DNA of 42,250 nt from JAEUTH01 sp039931675 (GCA_039931675.1 JBDTRM010000300.1:1-42250), one strand, 5' to 3'. Positions 1 through 8,756 are shown, counted from the first letter of the stretch. Notes: generated by a model not told the origin, from the sequence alone. A program made the numbers and translations.

Positions 1-116
1 ACGAAGTAGTAAACTTGATTAAAAAATCCGCTTAGTGCAATTTGTCATACACACTCTTTTATTCATTTTTTCGTTGATGAATCATTATAATATATTTAAT
101 CGGGAATTAAGTTTCT

Positions 117-277
117 GAAAGTGGGAAAAACTTTCCCAAAATAAAAGTTCCTGCAAACTTTCGGAAAGTAACGCGGGATAGCATCCCGCCACGGATAAAT
201 TTCGGATGTCAACATTTAGGTCTTTGCAACTTTCGGAAAGTTGAACTCCGATAGCTATCGCGAGTTTCCGAAAGTGA
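117..277. repeat. Cluster of short palindromes upstream of bamD
   Basis: Several short inverted repeats are packed together. The palindrome AACTTTCGGAAAGTT is present in full at 228-242 and slightly shortened at 157-169. A looser relative pairs GAAAGTGGG with CTTTCCC at 117-137, and a diverged half copy follows near 263-275. GCGGGAT-agc-ATCCCGC forms a perfect 7-bp hairpin at 173-189, and CGATAGCTATCG is a perfect palindrome at 249-260. The first palindrome recurs at 36502-36535, so it is a dispersed family. No gene is evident in positions 1-427; the reading frame that could be extended upstream of bamD through this region is made of repeat DNA. Confidence 0.75.
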
Positions 278-298
278 AATCAGTTCATGAAACAATTA

Positions 299-404
299 TT
301 CCATTATTCCCATATTTCCATATTTCCATACTTCCATACTCCCATACTCCCATACTCCCATATTCCCATATTCCCCAATCCCCAACCCCCATTTCCATGT
401 TTCC
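299..404. repeat. Degenerate CCATA/CCCATA low-complexity tract
   Basis: This is a pyrimidine-rich tract built from short tandem variants such as CCATATTT, CCATACTT and CCATACTCC, ending in a C-rich stretch. It sits immediately upstream of bamD and contains the -33 side of its candidate promoter. The motif has no obvious protein meaning: in the bamD frame it would encode repeated His-Ile-Pro/Phe residues ahead of a normal lipoprotein signal. Confidence 0.75.
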
Positions 405-422
405 AATCAAATCTTACCTTCG
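392..422 (+). promoter_or_regulatory. Candidate bamD promoter
   Basis: TTT (392-394), a 20-nt spacer and TACCTTCG (415-422) resemble the Bacteroidota TTG-N19-21-TAnnTTTG promoter, with one mismatch in each box. The bamD ATG starts five bases after the -7 box, so the transcript would have almost no leader. The placement is inferred from the motif alone. Confidence 0.35.
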
Positions 423-427
423 CGGCC

Positions 428-1264
428 ATGTTTAAAAAAATTGCCAGTGTTTTATTGCTGTGTGCAGTGATGTTTAGCTTGGTTTCGTGTAGTAAATATC
501 AGCGCTTGCTTAAAAGTGGCGATTATGAGGCCAAGTACAAAGCTGCTGTAGATTATTATAATAAAAAGGATTATTATCGGTCGTTGCAGTTGTTAGAAGA
601 ACTTATTGCCCTTTATCGCGGAACAGCTAAGGGTGAGGATGTTTATTATTATTACGCAAAATCAAATTACGGAATAGGGGACTATGTAACCGCAGCCTAT
701 CATTTTGAAACTTTTACAAAAACGTTTCCATCGAGTACACGTGCTGAGGAATGTGCCTATTTAAATGCGTATTGCTATTACCTTGATTCTCCAATTTCGA
801 GCCTTGACCAGGAGAACACTATGCAGGCTATACAACAGTTTCAACTGTTTGCTAACCATTATCCTCAAAGTGAGAAAGTGGCTGATTGTAATAAGCTGAT
901 GGATGAGTTGCGATTCAAATTGGAAACAAAAGAGTTTGATAATGCAAAGCTGTTTTACAATACCGAAGATTATAAATCAGCAATCACAGCATTGAATAAT
1001 GTAATTCGCGATTACCCCGGCACCGGCTATAAAGAGGAGTGTTTGTTCCTGATTTTAAAATCTTCTTACCTTTACGCCCGCAAAAGCATTGACGAGAAGA
1101 AATTGGAGCGTTACAAAGCAGTTATAGAAAGTTACAATGCACTTAAAGAAGCCTTCCCTGACACTAAGTATTTAAAGGAAGCAAATGACTTTTACGCCAA
1201 TTCGCAATCAGGAATAAAATCGCTTACTTTATCCGGTCAGAATCAAACGTCAACAACAAATTAA
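428..1264 (+). CDS. bamD: Outer membrane protein assembly factor BamD (lipoprotein)
   Basis: This is probably the lipoprotein component of the BAM complex, which folds beta-barrel proteins into the outer membrane and acts on its periplasmic face. The 278-residue product starts with a lipoprotein signal (MFKKIASVLLLCAVMF) and a lipobox ending LVSC at about residue 20. TPR-like helices rich in Tyr follow (residues ~25-240), including the paired-repeat pattern 'YYRSLQLLEELIALY' and 'YVTAAYHFETFTKTFP' typical of the BamD/YfiO family. The frame stays open upstream to 287, but that extension encodes only the low-complexity tract. ATG 428 is chosen because it places the signal peptide at the N terminus, just after a promoter-like box. 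rpoZ follows 11 nt downstream, indicating an operon. Confidence 0.9.
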   Translation: MFKKIASVLLLCAVMFSLVSCSKYQRLLKSGDYEAKYKAAVDYYNKKDYYRSLQLLEELIALYRGTAKGEDVYYYYAKSNYGIGDYVTAAYHFETFTKTFPSSTRAEECAYLNAYCYYLDSPISSLDQENTMQAIQQFQLFANHYPQSEKVADCNKLMDELRFKLETKEFDNAKLFYNTEDYKSAITALNNVIRDYPGTGYKEECLFLILKSSYLYARKSIDEKKLERYKAVIESYNALKEAFPDTKYLKEANDFYANSQSGIKSLTLSGQNQTSTTN

Positions 1265-1275
1265 TATAAAATAAA

Positions 1276-1593
1276 ATGAGTTTAGCATCAAAAGAAAATG
1301 CAATCGTTACCCGGAATCTTAATGAGTATATCACTCAAACTGATAATCTTTATGAGAGCCTGGTAGTTATTTCCAAACGCGCCAACCAGATTTCGGCAGC
1401 CGTAAAGGAAGAGTTAACTGAAAAGTTGGTTGAGTTTCAAACATCTTCTGACAGTTTGGAAGAAATATTTGAAAACCGCGAGCAGATTGAAATCTCGAAG
1501 CATTATGAAAAAATGCCTAAGCCTACATTGGTGGCATTAAACGAGTATGTGGAAGGAAAAATTTATGCCCGCAATCCTACTAAAGAAGCATAA
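1276..1593 (+). CDS. rpoZ: DNA-directed RNA polymerase omega subunit
   Basis: This 105-residue protein matches the Bacteroidota form of the omega subunit, which binds the beta-prime C terminus and helps assemble RNA polymerase. It has the diagnostic N-terminal segment 'NLYESLVVISKRANQIS', equivalent to the Rpb6/omega helix that contacts beta-prime. An extended C-terminal tail replaces the short E. coli form. It lies 11 nt after bamD and is followed by a strong intrinsic terminator. The order bamD-rpoZ-coaBC is widespread in the phylum and supports the assignment. Confidence 0.88.
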   Translation: MSLASKENAIVTRNLNEYITQTDNLYESLVVISKRANQISAAVKEELTEKLVEFQTSSDSLEEIFENREQIEISKHYEKMPKPTLVALNEYVEGKIYARNPTKEA

Positions 1594-1616
1594 TTGAAAA
1601 TTTCAATTTTAAAATT

Positions 1617-1670
1617 CGAAACCCGGAATGTCATGTACATAACATGTTTTCGGGTTTCGTTTTTTTATTT
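1617..1670 (+). terminator. Intrinsic terminator after rpoZ
   Basis: A perfect 9-bp stem, CGAAACCCG (1617-1625) with CGGGTTTCG (1651-1659), is followed directly by TTTTTTT. The loop holds a smaller hairpin, CATGT with ACATG. It would end the bamD-rpoZ transcript before coaBC. Confidence 0.8.
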
Positions 1671-1690
1671 TGCAGTAGAAATTATTCATC

Positions 1691-2893
1691 ATGTTAAAAG
1701 GTAAAAAAATTATTCTTGGCGTTACGGGAAGCATCGCTGCTTATAAAACACCTGAATTAGTAAGACAACTTATTAAAAAAGGAGCGGAGGTAAAAGTAAT
1801 TACCACCACTGCGGCTTTGGATTTTGTTTCACCATTGGTATTATCAACAGTTTCAAAAAATGCTGTCCACTCAAATTTATTTGATGATAATAAAAGCTGG
1901 CAAAACCATGTTGAACTTGGCCTGTGGGCCGATTGCCTTTTAATAGCGCCAGCCAGCGCCAATACACTTGCAAAATTGGCTAACGGAATTTGTGATAATC
2001 TTTTGCTTGCCACTTATCTTTCTTCAAGATGCAAGGTGTTGATTGCTCCGGCTATGGATGTGGATATGTATCTTCATCCGGCAACACAAAAAAATATTGA
2101 GCAATTAAAATCATTCAGCAATCTTTTTATCGGTCCCGCCACAGGCGAACTTGCAAGTGGTTTAAGTGGTGAGGGTAGAATGGAAGAACCAGAAACGATC
2201 GTAAATTTTTTAGACCAATTTTTTTCTGCTTCCCAAACACTGAAGGGAAAACGAATAGTGATAACTGCAGGCCCAACCCGTGAGCCATTAGATCCTGTGC
2301 GTTTTTTAAGCAATCATTCCACCGGCAAAATGGGTGTTGCTATTGCTGATGAAGCACACAATAGGGGAGGAGCTGTAACTTTGATTTTAGGAAAAGGCGC
2401 TGAAAAAATTTCAGCCAAATCTTATCCTGTTGTATATGTTGATTCTGCTGATGAAATGCTTACAACGTGTAAAAAAGATTTTACGGCAAGCAATATATTC
2501 ATTATGTCGGCTGCGGTGGCTGATTATACTCCGGCAGATTACAGTGATATTAAAATAAAAAAGAAAACGGATGCTTTCGAAATTAAGATGAAAGCAACTA
2601 CTGATGTGCTTGCTACTTTAGGAAAATCAAAAAAGAAGAATCAATTTCTTGTTGGGTTTGCTTTAGAAACTAATGATGAATTAAAACATGCGCAGCAAAA
2701 GTTGGAGCGAAAAAACTTAGATATGATTGTGCTTAATTCACTGCAGGATGCCGGTGCAGGATTTGCAACAGCTACCAATAAGATTACAATTATACATCGT
2801 AACAATACCATTGAAAATTTTTCGTTGAAAAGCAAAGCTGATGTAGCTGCTGATATTTTAAACAGCATTGAAAAATATATTTCACAAAAGTGA
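1691..2893 (+). CDS. coaBC: Bifunctional phosphopantothenoylcysteine decarboxylase / phosphopantothenate-cysteine ligase
   Basis: This enzyme catalyses two consecutive coenzyme A steps: ligation of 4'-phosphopantothenate with cysteine (CoaB) and FMN-dependent decarboxylation to 4'-phosphopantetheine (CoaC). The 400-residue length is typical. Residues 1-~185 form the flavoprotein CoaC domain: 'LGVTGSIAAYKTPELVRQL' binds FMN, and 'APASANTLAKLANGICDNLL' and 'APAMDVDMY' hold active-site positions, with the catalytic His expected in the 'WQNHVELG' segment. Residues ~190-400 form CoaB, starting 'KRIVITAGPTREPLDPVRFLSN' and containing 'GKMGVAIADEA', 'AAVADYTP' and the loop motif 'KIKKK'. It lies between the rpoZ terminator and the PorD-like gene. 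No truncation is seen. Confidence 0.95.
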   Translation: MLKGKKIILGVTGSIAAYKTPELVRQLIKKGAEVKVITTTAALDFVSPLVLSTVSKNAVHSNLFDDNKSWQNHVELGLWADCLLIAPASANTLAKLANGICDNLLLATYLSSRCKVLIAPAMDVDMYLHPATQKNIEQLKSFSNLFIGPATGELASGLSGEGRMEEPETIVNFLDQFFSASQTLKGKRIVITAGPTREPLDPVRFLSNHSTGKMGVAIADEAHNRGGAVTLILGKGAEKISAKSYPVVYVDSADEMLTTCKKDFTASNIFIMSAAVADYTPADYSDIKIKKKTDAFEIKMKATTDVLATLGKSKKKNQFLVGFALETNDELKHAQQKLERKNLDMIVLNSLQDAGAGFATATNKITIIHRNNTIENFSLKSKADVAADILNSIEKYISQK

Positions 2894-2936
2894 TTATGTT
2901 TGGGATGTGATTTATCTGCGATAAAAAAATAACCTC

Positions 2937-3833
2937 ATGAAAAAAATTCTCATTCTCATTTTTGCATCTCTTGTTTCAATAGCACAAGGCCAGGAACTTA
3001 ATTGCCAGGTTTCAGTGCAGGCGCCAAGCATACAAGGCACGGCAGACAAAGAAATTTTTAACACCATGCAAACTGCAGTGCGTGAGTTTATGAATAACAC
3101 AAAATGGGGAACTGATAAATTTCAGAATGAAGAACGGATTGAATGTCAGATTACGATTACCGTAAACGAAAAAATTTCTGCTGATGAGTTTAAAGGCAAG
3201 ATTGAAATAAAATCATCAAGACCTGTTTTTAAATCAACGTACAGCTCGCCTATGCTTTCTATTTCTGATCAGTATTTTCAATTTAAGTTCAACCAGTTTC
3301 AAACTCTTGAGTATATCGAAACTAATTTAAACCCAAACCTTATTGCAGTGCTTGCGTATTATGCCAACATCATCATTGGGTTTGATTATGATTCGTATTC
3401 GATGTTAGGAGGAACAGCTTACTTTTCAAAAGCTCATGCTATTGTTAACCAGATGAACAGTGCGCGCGAACCGGGCTGGCGTGCATTTGAAAGTGATCGC
3501 GACCGCTATTGGCTTACAGAAAATTTATTGAGTCCTAATTATAAACCAATTCGTGAGCTGGAATATAACATGCATCTGAAAGCATTAGATAACATGACAA
3601 AGGATAAGGAAACATCAGTGCGTTTAATTGCTGACGGATTAGAAGCACTTAAACCGGTTCATAACGACAAGCCAAATGCATACCTGCTTACTGTGTTTTT
3701 TGATGCGAAGTCAGATGAGTTAGTGAATATTTTCAGTGGGGCGCCCGGTGATGTTAAAACCAAAGCAAAGCAAACACTTGATGAAATTAATCCTGCCAAC
3801 TCAAACAAGTATTCTAAAATACTTGAGAATTAG
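2937..3833 (+). CDS. porD: DUF4835 family protein, PorD-like (type IX secretion associated)
   Basis: This 298-residue secreted or periplasmic protein begins with a signal peptide (MKKILILIFASLVSIAQGQ, cleavage after about residue 19). It then follows the DUF4835 pattern: 'ELNCQVSVQAPSIQGTADKEIFNTMQ' at the mature N terminus, 'ECQITITVNE', and a central 'NLIAVLAYYANIIIGFDYDSYSMLGGTAYFSKA'. The family is called PorD in some annotations and linked to T9SS function, but the exact role is poorly defined. It lies 43 nt after coaBC, its usual neighbour. TATGTTTG at 2895-2902 could be a -7 box, but no well-spaced -33 element was found. The symbol is a family-level label. Confidence 0.8.
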   Translation: MKKILILIFASLVSIAQGQELNCQVSVQAPSIQGTADKEIFNTMQTAVREFMNNTKWGTDKFQNEERIECQITITVNEKISADEFKGKIEIKSSRPVFKSTYSSPMLSISDQYFQFKFNQFQTLEYIETNLNPNLIAVLAYYANIIIGFDYDSYSMLGGTAYFSKAHAIVNQMNSAREPGWRAFESDRDRYWLTENLLSPNYKPIRELEYNMHLKALDNMTKDKETSVRLIADGLEALKPVHNDKPNAYLLTVFFDAKSDELVNIFSGAPGDVKTKAKQTLDEINPANSNKYSKILEN

Positions 3834-3890
3834 ATGCATTGAATTTTTTTGGAGGAAACTATAAATCTCATTTCATAACAAAATTCTTTT

Positions 3891-4219
3891 TATAGAAAAA
3901 GTTATCAGTGACAAAATAACCTTAGTAGAAAAATTCACCTCTCTCAGCACAACCTCATTACCTTGTTTTATCAGAGAAATAAGGTAATAAGGTCAGTATA
4001 ACTGGCTGCACTTTTCTACTAAGGTTTCAAAAAAAGATAAGATTTTTTGCTCTGTATAGAAAAGGTTATCAGTGACAAAATAACCTTAGTAGAAAAATTC
4101 ACCTCTCTCAGCACAACCTCATTACCTTGTTTTATCAGAGAAATAAGGTAATAAGGTCAGTATAACTGGCTGCACTTTTCTACTAAGGTTTCAAAAAAAG
4201 GATAAGGTTTTTTGCTGTG
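3891..4219. repeat. 164-bp tandem duplication with nested inverted repeats
   Basis: Two nearly identical head-to-tail units occupy 3891-4054 and 4055-4219, with a constant 164-nt offset. In each unit an outer 15-bp inverted repeat, AACCTTAGTAGAAAA with TTTTCTACTAAGGTT (3918-3932 and 4012-4026 in unit 1), encloses a second one, CCTCATTACCTT with AAGGTAATAAGG (3953-3964 and 3981-3992, one mismatch). An additional GGTTAT/ATAACC pair lies at the left edge of unit 2. No reading frame explains the conservation. It fills most of the 3834-4285 gap; the rest (3834-3890 and 4220-4285) shows nothing recognisable. Confidence 0.9.
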
Positions 4220-4285
4220 ATATTGTACACTTATTTATCCCGTTCGCTGCATAATCAAAAAGGTTTTTTTAGAGGGATGTAAACC

Positions 4286-5044
4286 TCATTTATAACAAGA
4301 AAGGATTTTCTCTTTTTGCAACATTGCCGCCTTATATCCAATGGCAGCAATTTCAGTAGCGTGTTTCATATCAAAAACATGATAGCGTGATAGCGCAAGC
4401 GGCTCAATAAAAATGGTGCACTGCTTTTTTTTCTCTTTAATGGTATGAGCTATGGCGAGATGAAAGCTATGTTCTATAACTGTACTCAGTGTTAGTTTTT
4501 TTAAACGTGTATTGAGTGGGTTAGCATGCACACCAATAATGATATCGCAATTGCCAATTAATGGTTCCACAGGTAAATTATTTAGCAAACCACCATCAAC
4601 AAAAATAGTTTGATTAATTTTTTCAGGCTGAAAGACTACCGGTATTGATGACGATGCCACTAATGGTTTTATCAATTCTCCTTTCGAAAAATAAGTAGTA
4701 GTGGCATTTAAAAAATCTGTAGCAGCAACAGTAAGTGGTATGAGGAGTTCTTCAAAAGAATCATGTTTGAGATTTCTTTTAAGTGTTTTGCGTATGGTTT
4801 CAGATTTAAAAAACCATGATTTGCTAAACCTGAAATTTTTGAGCTCAAACAAATGACTGTTTTTGGCAATACCGATTAGTTCTACAGTACTTAAACCTGA
4901 AGCATATAATGCACCGAATAATGCACCCGTGCTTACGCCAGAAATTGCATCAGGTTTTATTCCTAATTCTTCCAACGCTTTGAGTACGCCAATGTGGGCA
5001 ATGCCTCTTGCACCGCCACCTGAAAGAACTAAGCCTGTTTTCAT
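4286..5044 (-). CDS. Patatin-like phospholipase family protein
   Basis: This predicted cytoplasmic or membrane-associated acyl hydrolase is 252 residues long, within the range of compact bacterial patatins (RssA-type). Every family signature is visible: the oxyanion segment 'SGGGARG' at residues 8-14, the nucleophile elbow G36-V-S38-T-G40, and the catalytic Asp in 'FVDGGLLNNLP' near residue 150. No signal peptide or transmembrane segment is evident. It is transcribed away from the kinase gene across a ~230-nt divergent intergenic region. The substrate cannot be told from sequence. Confidence 0.9.
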   Translation of the reverse strand: MKTGLVLSGGGARGIAHIGVLKALEELGIKPDAISGVSTGALFGALYASGLSTVELIGIAKNSHLFELKNFRFSKSWFFKSETIRKTLKRNLKHDSFEELLIPLTVAATDFLNATTTYFSKGELIKPLVASSSIPVVFQPEKINQTIFVDGGLLNNLPVEPLIGNCDIIIGVHANPLNTRLKKLTLSTVIEHSFHLAIAHTIKEKKKQCTIFIEPLALSRYHVFDMKHATEIAAIGYKAAMLQKEKILSCYK

Positions 5045-5215
5045 AAATAATTTATCGGTTTATAAATTAATCAGGTAGCTAACATAATTAAATATGTTGG
5101 TGTGAATGCTTTTGCAACAAAATAAAAAAACATCATTAGTTTTTTGTAATGGCAAAATGAACAGCACTAATTTATCTCCTGCGCGCGATTGTATCGCATG
5201 TTTAAACTTCAAACC

Positions 5216-5247
5216 TTAAAGCCCAAACCAAATTAAACATATCTTTG
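5216..5247 (+). promoter_or_regulatory. Promoter of the histidine kinase operon
   Basis: TATCTTTG at 5240-5247 is a perfect match to the Bacteroidota -7 box, with TTA (5216-5218) 21 nt upstream as an imperfect -33 box. It also decides the gene start. A potential TTG codon at 5245 lies inside this -7 box and so could not be translated from this promoter, whereas ATG 5278 lies about 30 nt downstream. Confidence 0.5.
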
Positions 5248-5277
5248 AATAGCCCTGTTGAAGTAAATATCCTCACT

Positions 5278-8130
5278 ATGAAACCAAAGTTTGATATAAA
5301 GATAATCGCATCGTTTATAATTATCAGCCTCCTGTTGTTTTTCGCAACTCTTTTATCAATTAAAAGCAACAAGCGGAACTATGTTATAAGTGTGCAATTG
5401 CAGAACACTAACCTGATGATGAAAAATATAGAAGATGCGCTCTTTCAGTCGCTCGAAATTTTTTCAAGCTATGATGAATATGCAAAAGGTCAGGACAAAT
5501 ACTTTTTAGAAAGTTTTCGCAATTCACAAAACCAACTTCGTGAAACACAAAAAAAGCTGCTCGCATCGGCAAATGAGAATCCTCTTTTTTCGAAAGAGGT
5601 TAACAACATCATTTCCCATACGCAATATCTTACCACAATTCCAGAACCCGTAGCAAAAACAGAAAATAAGAAACAATCTAAACGTGGCGAACTAATATAT
5701 TCAAGGATTGACCTGGAAACAACAATCAGTGGATTAATCAGAGATGTTGAAAACATAGGAAGAGAGCATTTACGGGAACTTGAAAGAGAGCAGCAGCAAT
5801 TGGCAATTAATGCAACAATAATTAATTACCTGCTCGCAGGATTGAGTTTTTTCATTATTGGCGGTATCTTTATTCTGCTACAGCAGGAATTTAATAAAAG
5901 CAAAAAAGCAACTAAGGAAATAAATTATCTCACCTCATTCATCAATGAAAAAGAACTTTCAGAAACGATGATCAACAGCTTGCCCGGAATTTTTTATCTC
6001 AATGATATTGAAGGGAAAATGCTCAGGTGGAATAAAAACTTCGAAACAGTTACAGGATATACATCGGATGAACTAAAGACAATGCGTGCCCGTGATTTTT
6101 TCGATTCACAAGACCTGCAACTTGTTTTAAAAATGAAAGAAGTTGCATTCAATGAAGGAGCAACTGATTTTGAAGCCGGTTTCGTTATTAAGGATGGACG
6201 AAAAATCTCTTACTACTTTACGGGTCGAAGGTTACTGTACGAGCAAGCCATAGCCATTCTCGGAGTGGGTATTGATATCACTAACTTAAAAAAGGCAGAG
6301 GAGCAAATCATCACTGAGAAGGAACTTTCAGATTCTATCATTAACAGTTTGCCCGGTGTTTTTTATCTCTATGATGAAAGTAGAAATTTTTTGCGTTGGA
6401 ATAAAAATTTTGAAACTGTATCAGGATACAGCCACGAGGAAATAAGTAAAATGCATCCGCTCGATTTCTTTGAAGGGAAAAATAAAAATATAGTTGAAGA
6501 AAAAATTGCAGGAGTATTTGAAAACGGAGCAGCAGCAGAAGTGGAGGTAGAGGTTGTTACCAAAGACAAAGTAAATATTCCTTACTACTTCAACGGGCAA
6601 ATAGTTAATTACGAAAATAAACGCTGCCTTATCGGTGTTGGAATTGATATTACTGCGCGAAAAAAAGCAGAAGAAGAAATTATAAAAACAAATAAACGGT
6701 TCGAAACAATTTCGAAAGTAACCAATGATGCATTGTGGGAATGGAATTTTGTAACAGGCGAGTTATGGGGTAATGAAACACATCAAAAGCTATATGGCCT
6801 GTCAATGGCTGATCCTGTACCAACCGAAATAGACTGGAAAACCAGGATTCACCCCAACGACCGGGATAAAATTATTGATATGCAGGCGCGCAGTCTTGCT
6901 TCTGATAAAAGTGTATTCATTACTGAATATCGTTTTTTGGATCCAGGCAATGAATACAGGAATATCTACGACCGCTGTTATATAATACGGGATAACACAG
7001 GAATTGCTACCAGTATGATAGGAAGCATGATGGATATAACAGAACAGAAAGAAACCGAAAGGGAATTAGCGAAATCATTTTCAATGCTTGAAGCAACATT
7101 AGAATCAACTGCCGATGGTATCCTGGTTGCCGATTATAATGGCAATATTATTCGTTTCAATAAAAAGTTTGCTGCATTGTGGCGCATTCCATCAGCAATA
7201 CTTGCAACAGGAGATGATGATAAAGCGCTTGAATTTGTTTTAGATCAATTGATAAGTCCTGAGAGTTTTCTTTCAAAAGTAAAGGAATTATATGCTCAAC
7301 AGGAAGCCGTTAGTTTCGATATTCTTGAATTTAAAGATGGCCGCACCTTTGAACGTTATTCGCAACCCCAACTGATTAACGGTAAGTATATAGGTCGTGT
7401 GTGGAGTTTCAGGGATATTACCGTACGTAAAAAAGCAGAAGAAGAAATAAAAAAATCGCAACTCGATTTGAGACAGCTTACAGCTCACCTGCAGACTATA
7501 CGCGAAGAGGAGCGCACACGTATTGCACGCGAAGTGCATGACGAACTTGGCCAGCAACTTACCGGATTGAAAATGGATGTATCGTGGATCAACAAAAAAA
7601 TTCCACCGGATGAAAAAATTGTTCACGAAAAAATTGATGGCATGATTACGTTAATTGATGAAACAGTAAAAACTGTAAGGCGCATTTCATCTGAGCTTCG
7701 CCCCGGCATTTTAGATGACCTCGGATTAATTGCTGCGCTTGAATGGCAAAGCTCAGAGTTTGAAAAACGCACCGGCATATCTTGTAAATTCAATTCGGAA
7801 ATAAGCGAATTGGATATTGAAAAAGACATGACCACAGGAATTTTCAGGGTTTACCAGGAAACACTTACCAACGTAGCCCGCCATGCAAATGCCACACAGG
7901 TTGAAGCTCAAATTGAAAATGATAACGGTTTAATTATTTTAACTGTAAAGGATAACGGGCAGGGTTTTGAAATGGATGAAGCAAAATCAAAAAATACATT
8001 AGGATTGATTGGCATGAAAGAACGTACAAAAATGTTTGGTGGCGAAATAAACATACAAAGCGAAAAGGGAAAAGGAACAGTTATTACAATCAAAGTTCCG
8101 ATACTTGCACCGGCCAAAGAATTGATATGA
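5278..8130 (+). CDS. Membrane-bound multi-PAS sensor histidine kinase (NarL/NarX-type, HisKA_3)
   Basis: This 950-residue sensor kinase phosphorylates the regulator encoded by the overlapping next gene. A transmembrane helix at ~8-28 and a second at ~185-208 ('YLLAGLSFFIIGGIFILL') flank a helical extracytoplasmic domain resembling CHASE3. Four PAS domains follow (approximately 230-345, 350-465, 480-600 and 610-725). The first two are strongly alike ('NSLPGIFYLNDIEGKMLRWN' and 'NSLPGVFYLYDESRNFLRWN'), suggesting an internal duplication. The dimerisation domain has H754 in 'AREVHDELGQQLTGLK', and the ATPase domain shows an N-box ('YQETLTNVARHANATQVE'), a G1 box ('VKDNGQGF') and a G2 box ('TLGLIGMKERTKMFGG'). 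ATG 5278 is preferred over an in-frame TTG at 5245. The stop overlaps the next gene as ATGA. The signal sensed is unknown. Confidence 0.92.
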   Translation: MKPKFDIKIIASFIIISLLLFFATLLSIKSNKRNYVISVQLQNTNLMMKNIEDALFQSLEIFSSYDEYAKGQDKYFLESFRNSQNQLRETQKKLLASANENPLFSKEVNNIISHTQYLTTIPEPVAKTENKKQSKRGELIYSRIDLETTISGLIRDVENIGREHLRELEREQQQLAINATIINYLLAGLSFFIIGGIFILLQQEFNKSKKATKEINYLTSFINEKELSETMINSLPGIFYLNDIEGKMLRWNKNFETVTGYTSDELKTMRARDFFDSQDLQLVLKMKEVAFNEGATDFEAGFVIKDGRKISYYFTGRRLLYEQAIAILGVGIDITNLKKAEEQIITEKELSDSIINSLPGVFYLYDESRNFLRWNKNFETVSGYSHEEISKMHPLDFFEGKNKNIVEEKIAGVFENGAAAEVEVEVVTKDKVNIPYYFNGQIVNYENKRCLIGVGIDITARKKAEEEIIKTNKRFETISKVTNDALWEWNFVTGELWGNETHQKLYGLSMADPVPTEIDWKTRIHPNDRDKIIDMQARSLASDKSVFITEYRFLDPGNEYRNIYDRCYIIRDNTGIATSMIGSMMDITEQKETERELAKSFSMLEATLESTADGILVADYNGNIIRFNKKFAALWRIPSAILATGDDDKALEFVLDQLISPESFLSKVKELYAQQEAVSFDILEFKDGRTFERYSQPQLINGKYIGRVWSFRDITVRKKAEEEIKKSQLDLRQLTAHLQTIREEERTRIAREVHDELGQQLTGLKMDVSWINKKIPPDEKIVHEKIDGMITLIDETVKTVRRISSELRPGILDDLGLIAALEWQSSEFEKRTGISCKFNSEISELDIEKDMTTGIFRVYQETLTNVARHANATQVEAQIENDNGLIILTVKDNGQGFEMDEAKSKNTLGLIGMKERTKMFGGEINIQSEKGKGTVITIKVPILAPAKELI

Positions 8131-8756
8131 TAAATATTTTAATTGCAGATGATCACGCCATTGTGCGCAAAGGATTAATTCAATTGCTGCGCGAAGAATT
8201 TACTGATGCACAGGTTATTGAAGCCAACAACAGCAGTGAAGTTTTTGAAAAAATAAAAAGTAAAGTATGGGACATTATTCTGCTTGATATTTCAATGCCT
8301 GGTAGAAATGGAGTAGAAGTGCTTAAACAATTACGTGCCGATGGAATTAAAGCCCCTGTATTAATGCTCAGCATGCATCCCGAAGATCAATACGCGCTAA
8401 GGGTTTTAAAAGCCGGGGCATCGGGCTTTCTTAATAAGGACAGTGCAACTGAGGAACTGATTGCTGCTGTACACAAAGTACTATCGGGCCGCAAATATGT
8501 TTCAACAACGCTTGCAGAAAAATTAGCCGAAGGAGCAGGGGATAATTTAAACAAGCCATTGCATGATCAATTATCTGACCGCGAAATGCAGGTGCTTCTA
8601 CTAATTGCTTCGGGCAAAACAGTATCTGAAATTGCCAATGAAATTTCGTTAAGTGTAAACACAATCAGCACCTACCGCACCCGCATCCTCGAAAAACATT
8701 CATTGAATAATAACGCTGAAATTACACGCTATGCTTTTGATCACGGATTAGTTTAA
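8127..8756 (+). CDS. Response regulator transcription factor, NarL/LuxR family
   Basis: This is a DNA-binding response regulator of 209 residues, the standard NarL-family length. The receiver domain (1-~120) has the acidic pair 'IADDHAIVRKG', phosphoacceptor D54 in 'DIILLDISMPGRNG', and the conserved Lys in 'GFLNKDS'. The LuxR-type helix-turn-helix (~145-205) reads 'LSDREMQVLLLIASGKTVSE' followed by 'LSVNTISTYRTRILEK'. Its ATG overlaps the kinase stop by four bases, indicating translational coupling and a cognate pair. Its targets are not visible from sequence. Confidence 0.94.
   Translation: MINILIADDHAIVRKGLIQLLREEFTDAQVIEANNSSEVFEKIKSKVWDIILLDISMPGRNGVEVLKQLRADGIKAPVLMLSMHPEDQYALRVLKAGASGFLNKDSATEELIAAVHKVLSGRKYVSTTLAEKLAEGAGDNLNKPLHDQLSDREMQVLLLIASGKTVSEIANEISLSVNTISTYRTRILEKHSLNNNAEITRYAFDHGLV

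Noticed and set aside
287..427. N-terminal extension of the bamD frame back to 287
   Set aside because: It is encoded by the CCATA tract and would bury the lipoprotein signal; ATG 428 fits the family and the promoter-like box.
5245..5277. TTG start for the histidine kinase
   Set aside because: The TTG lies inside the perfect TATCTTTG -7 box, so it would not be in the transcript.
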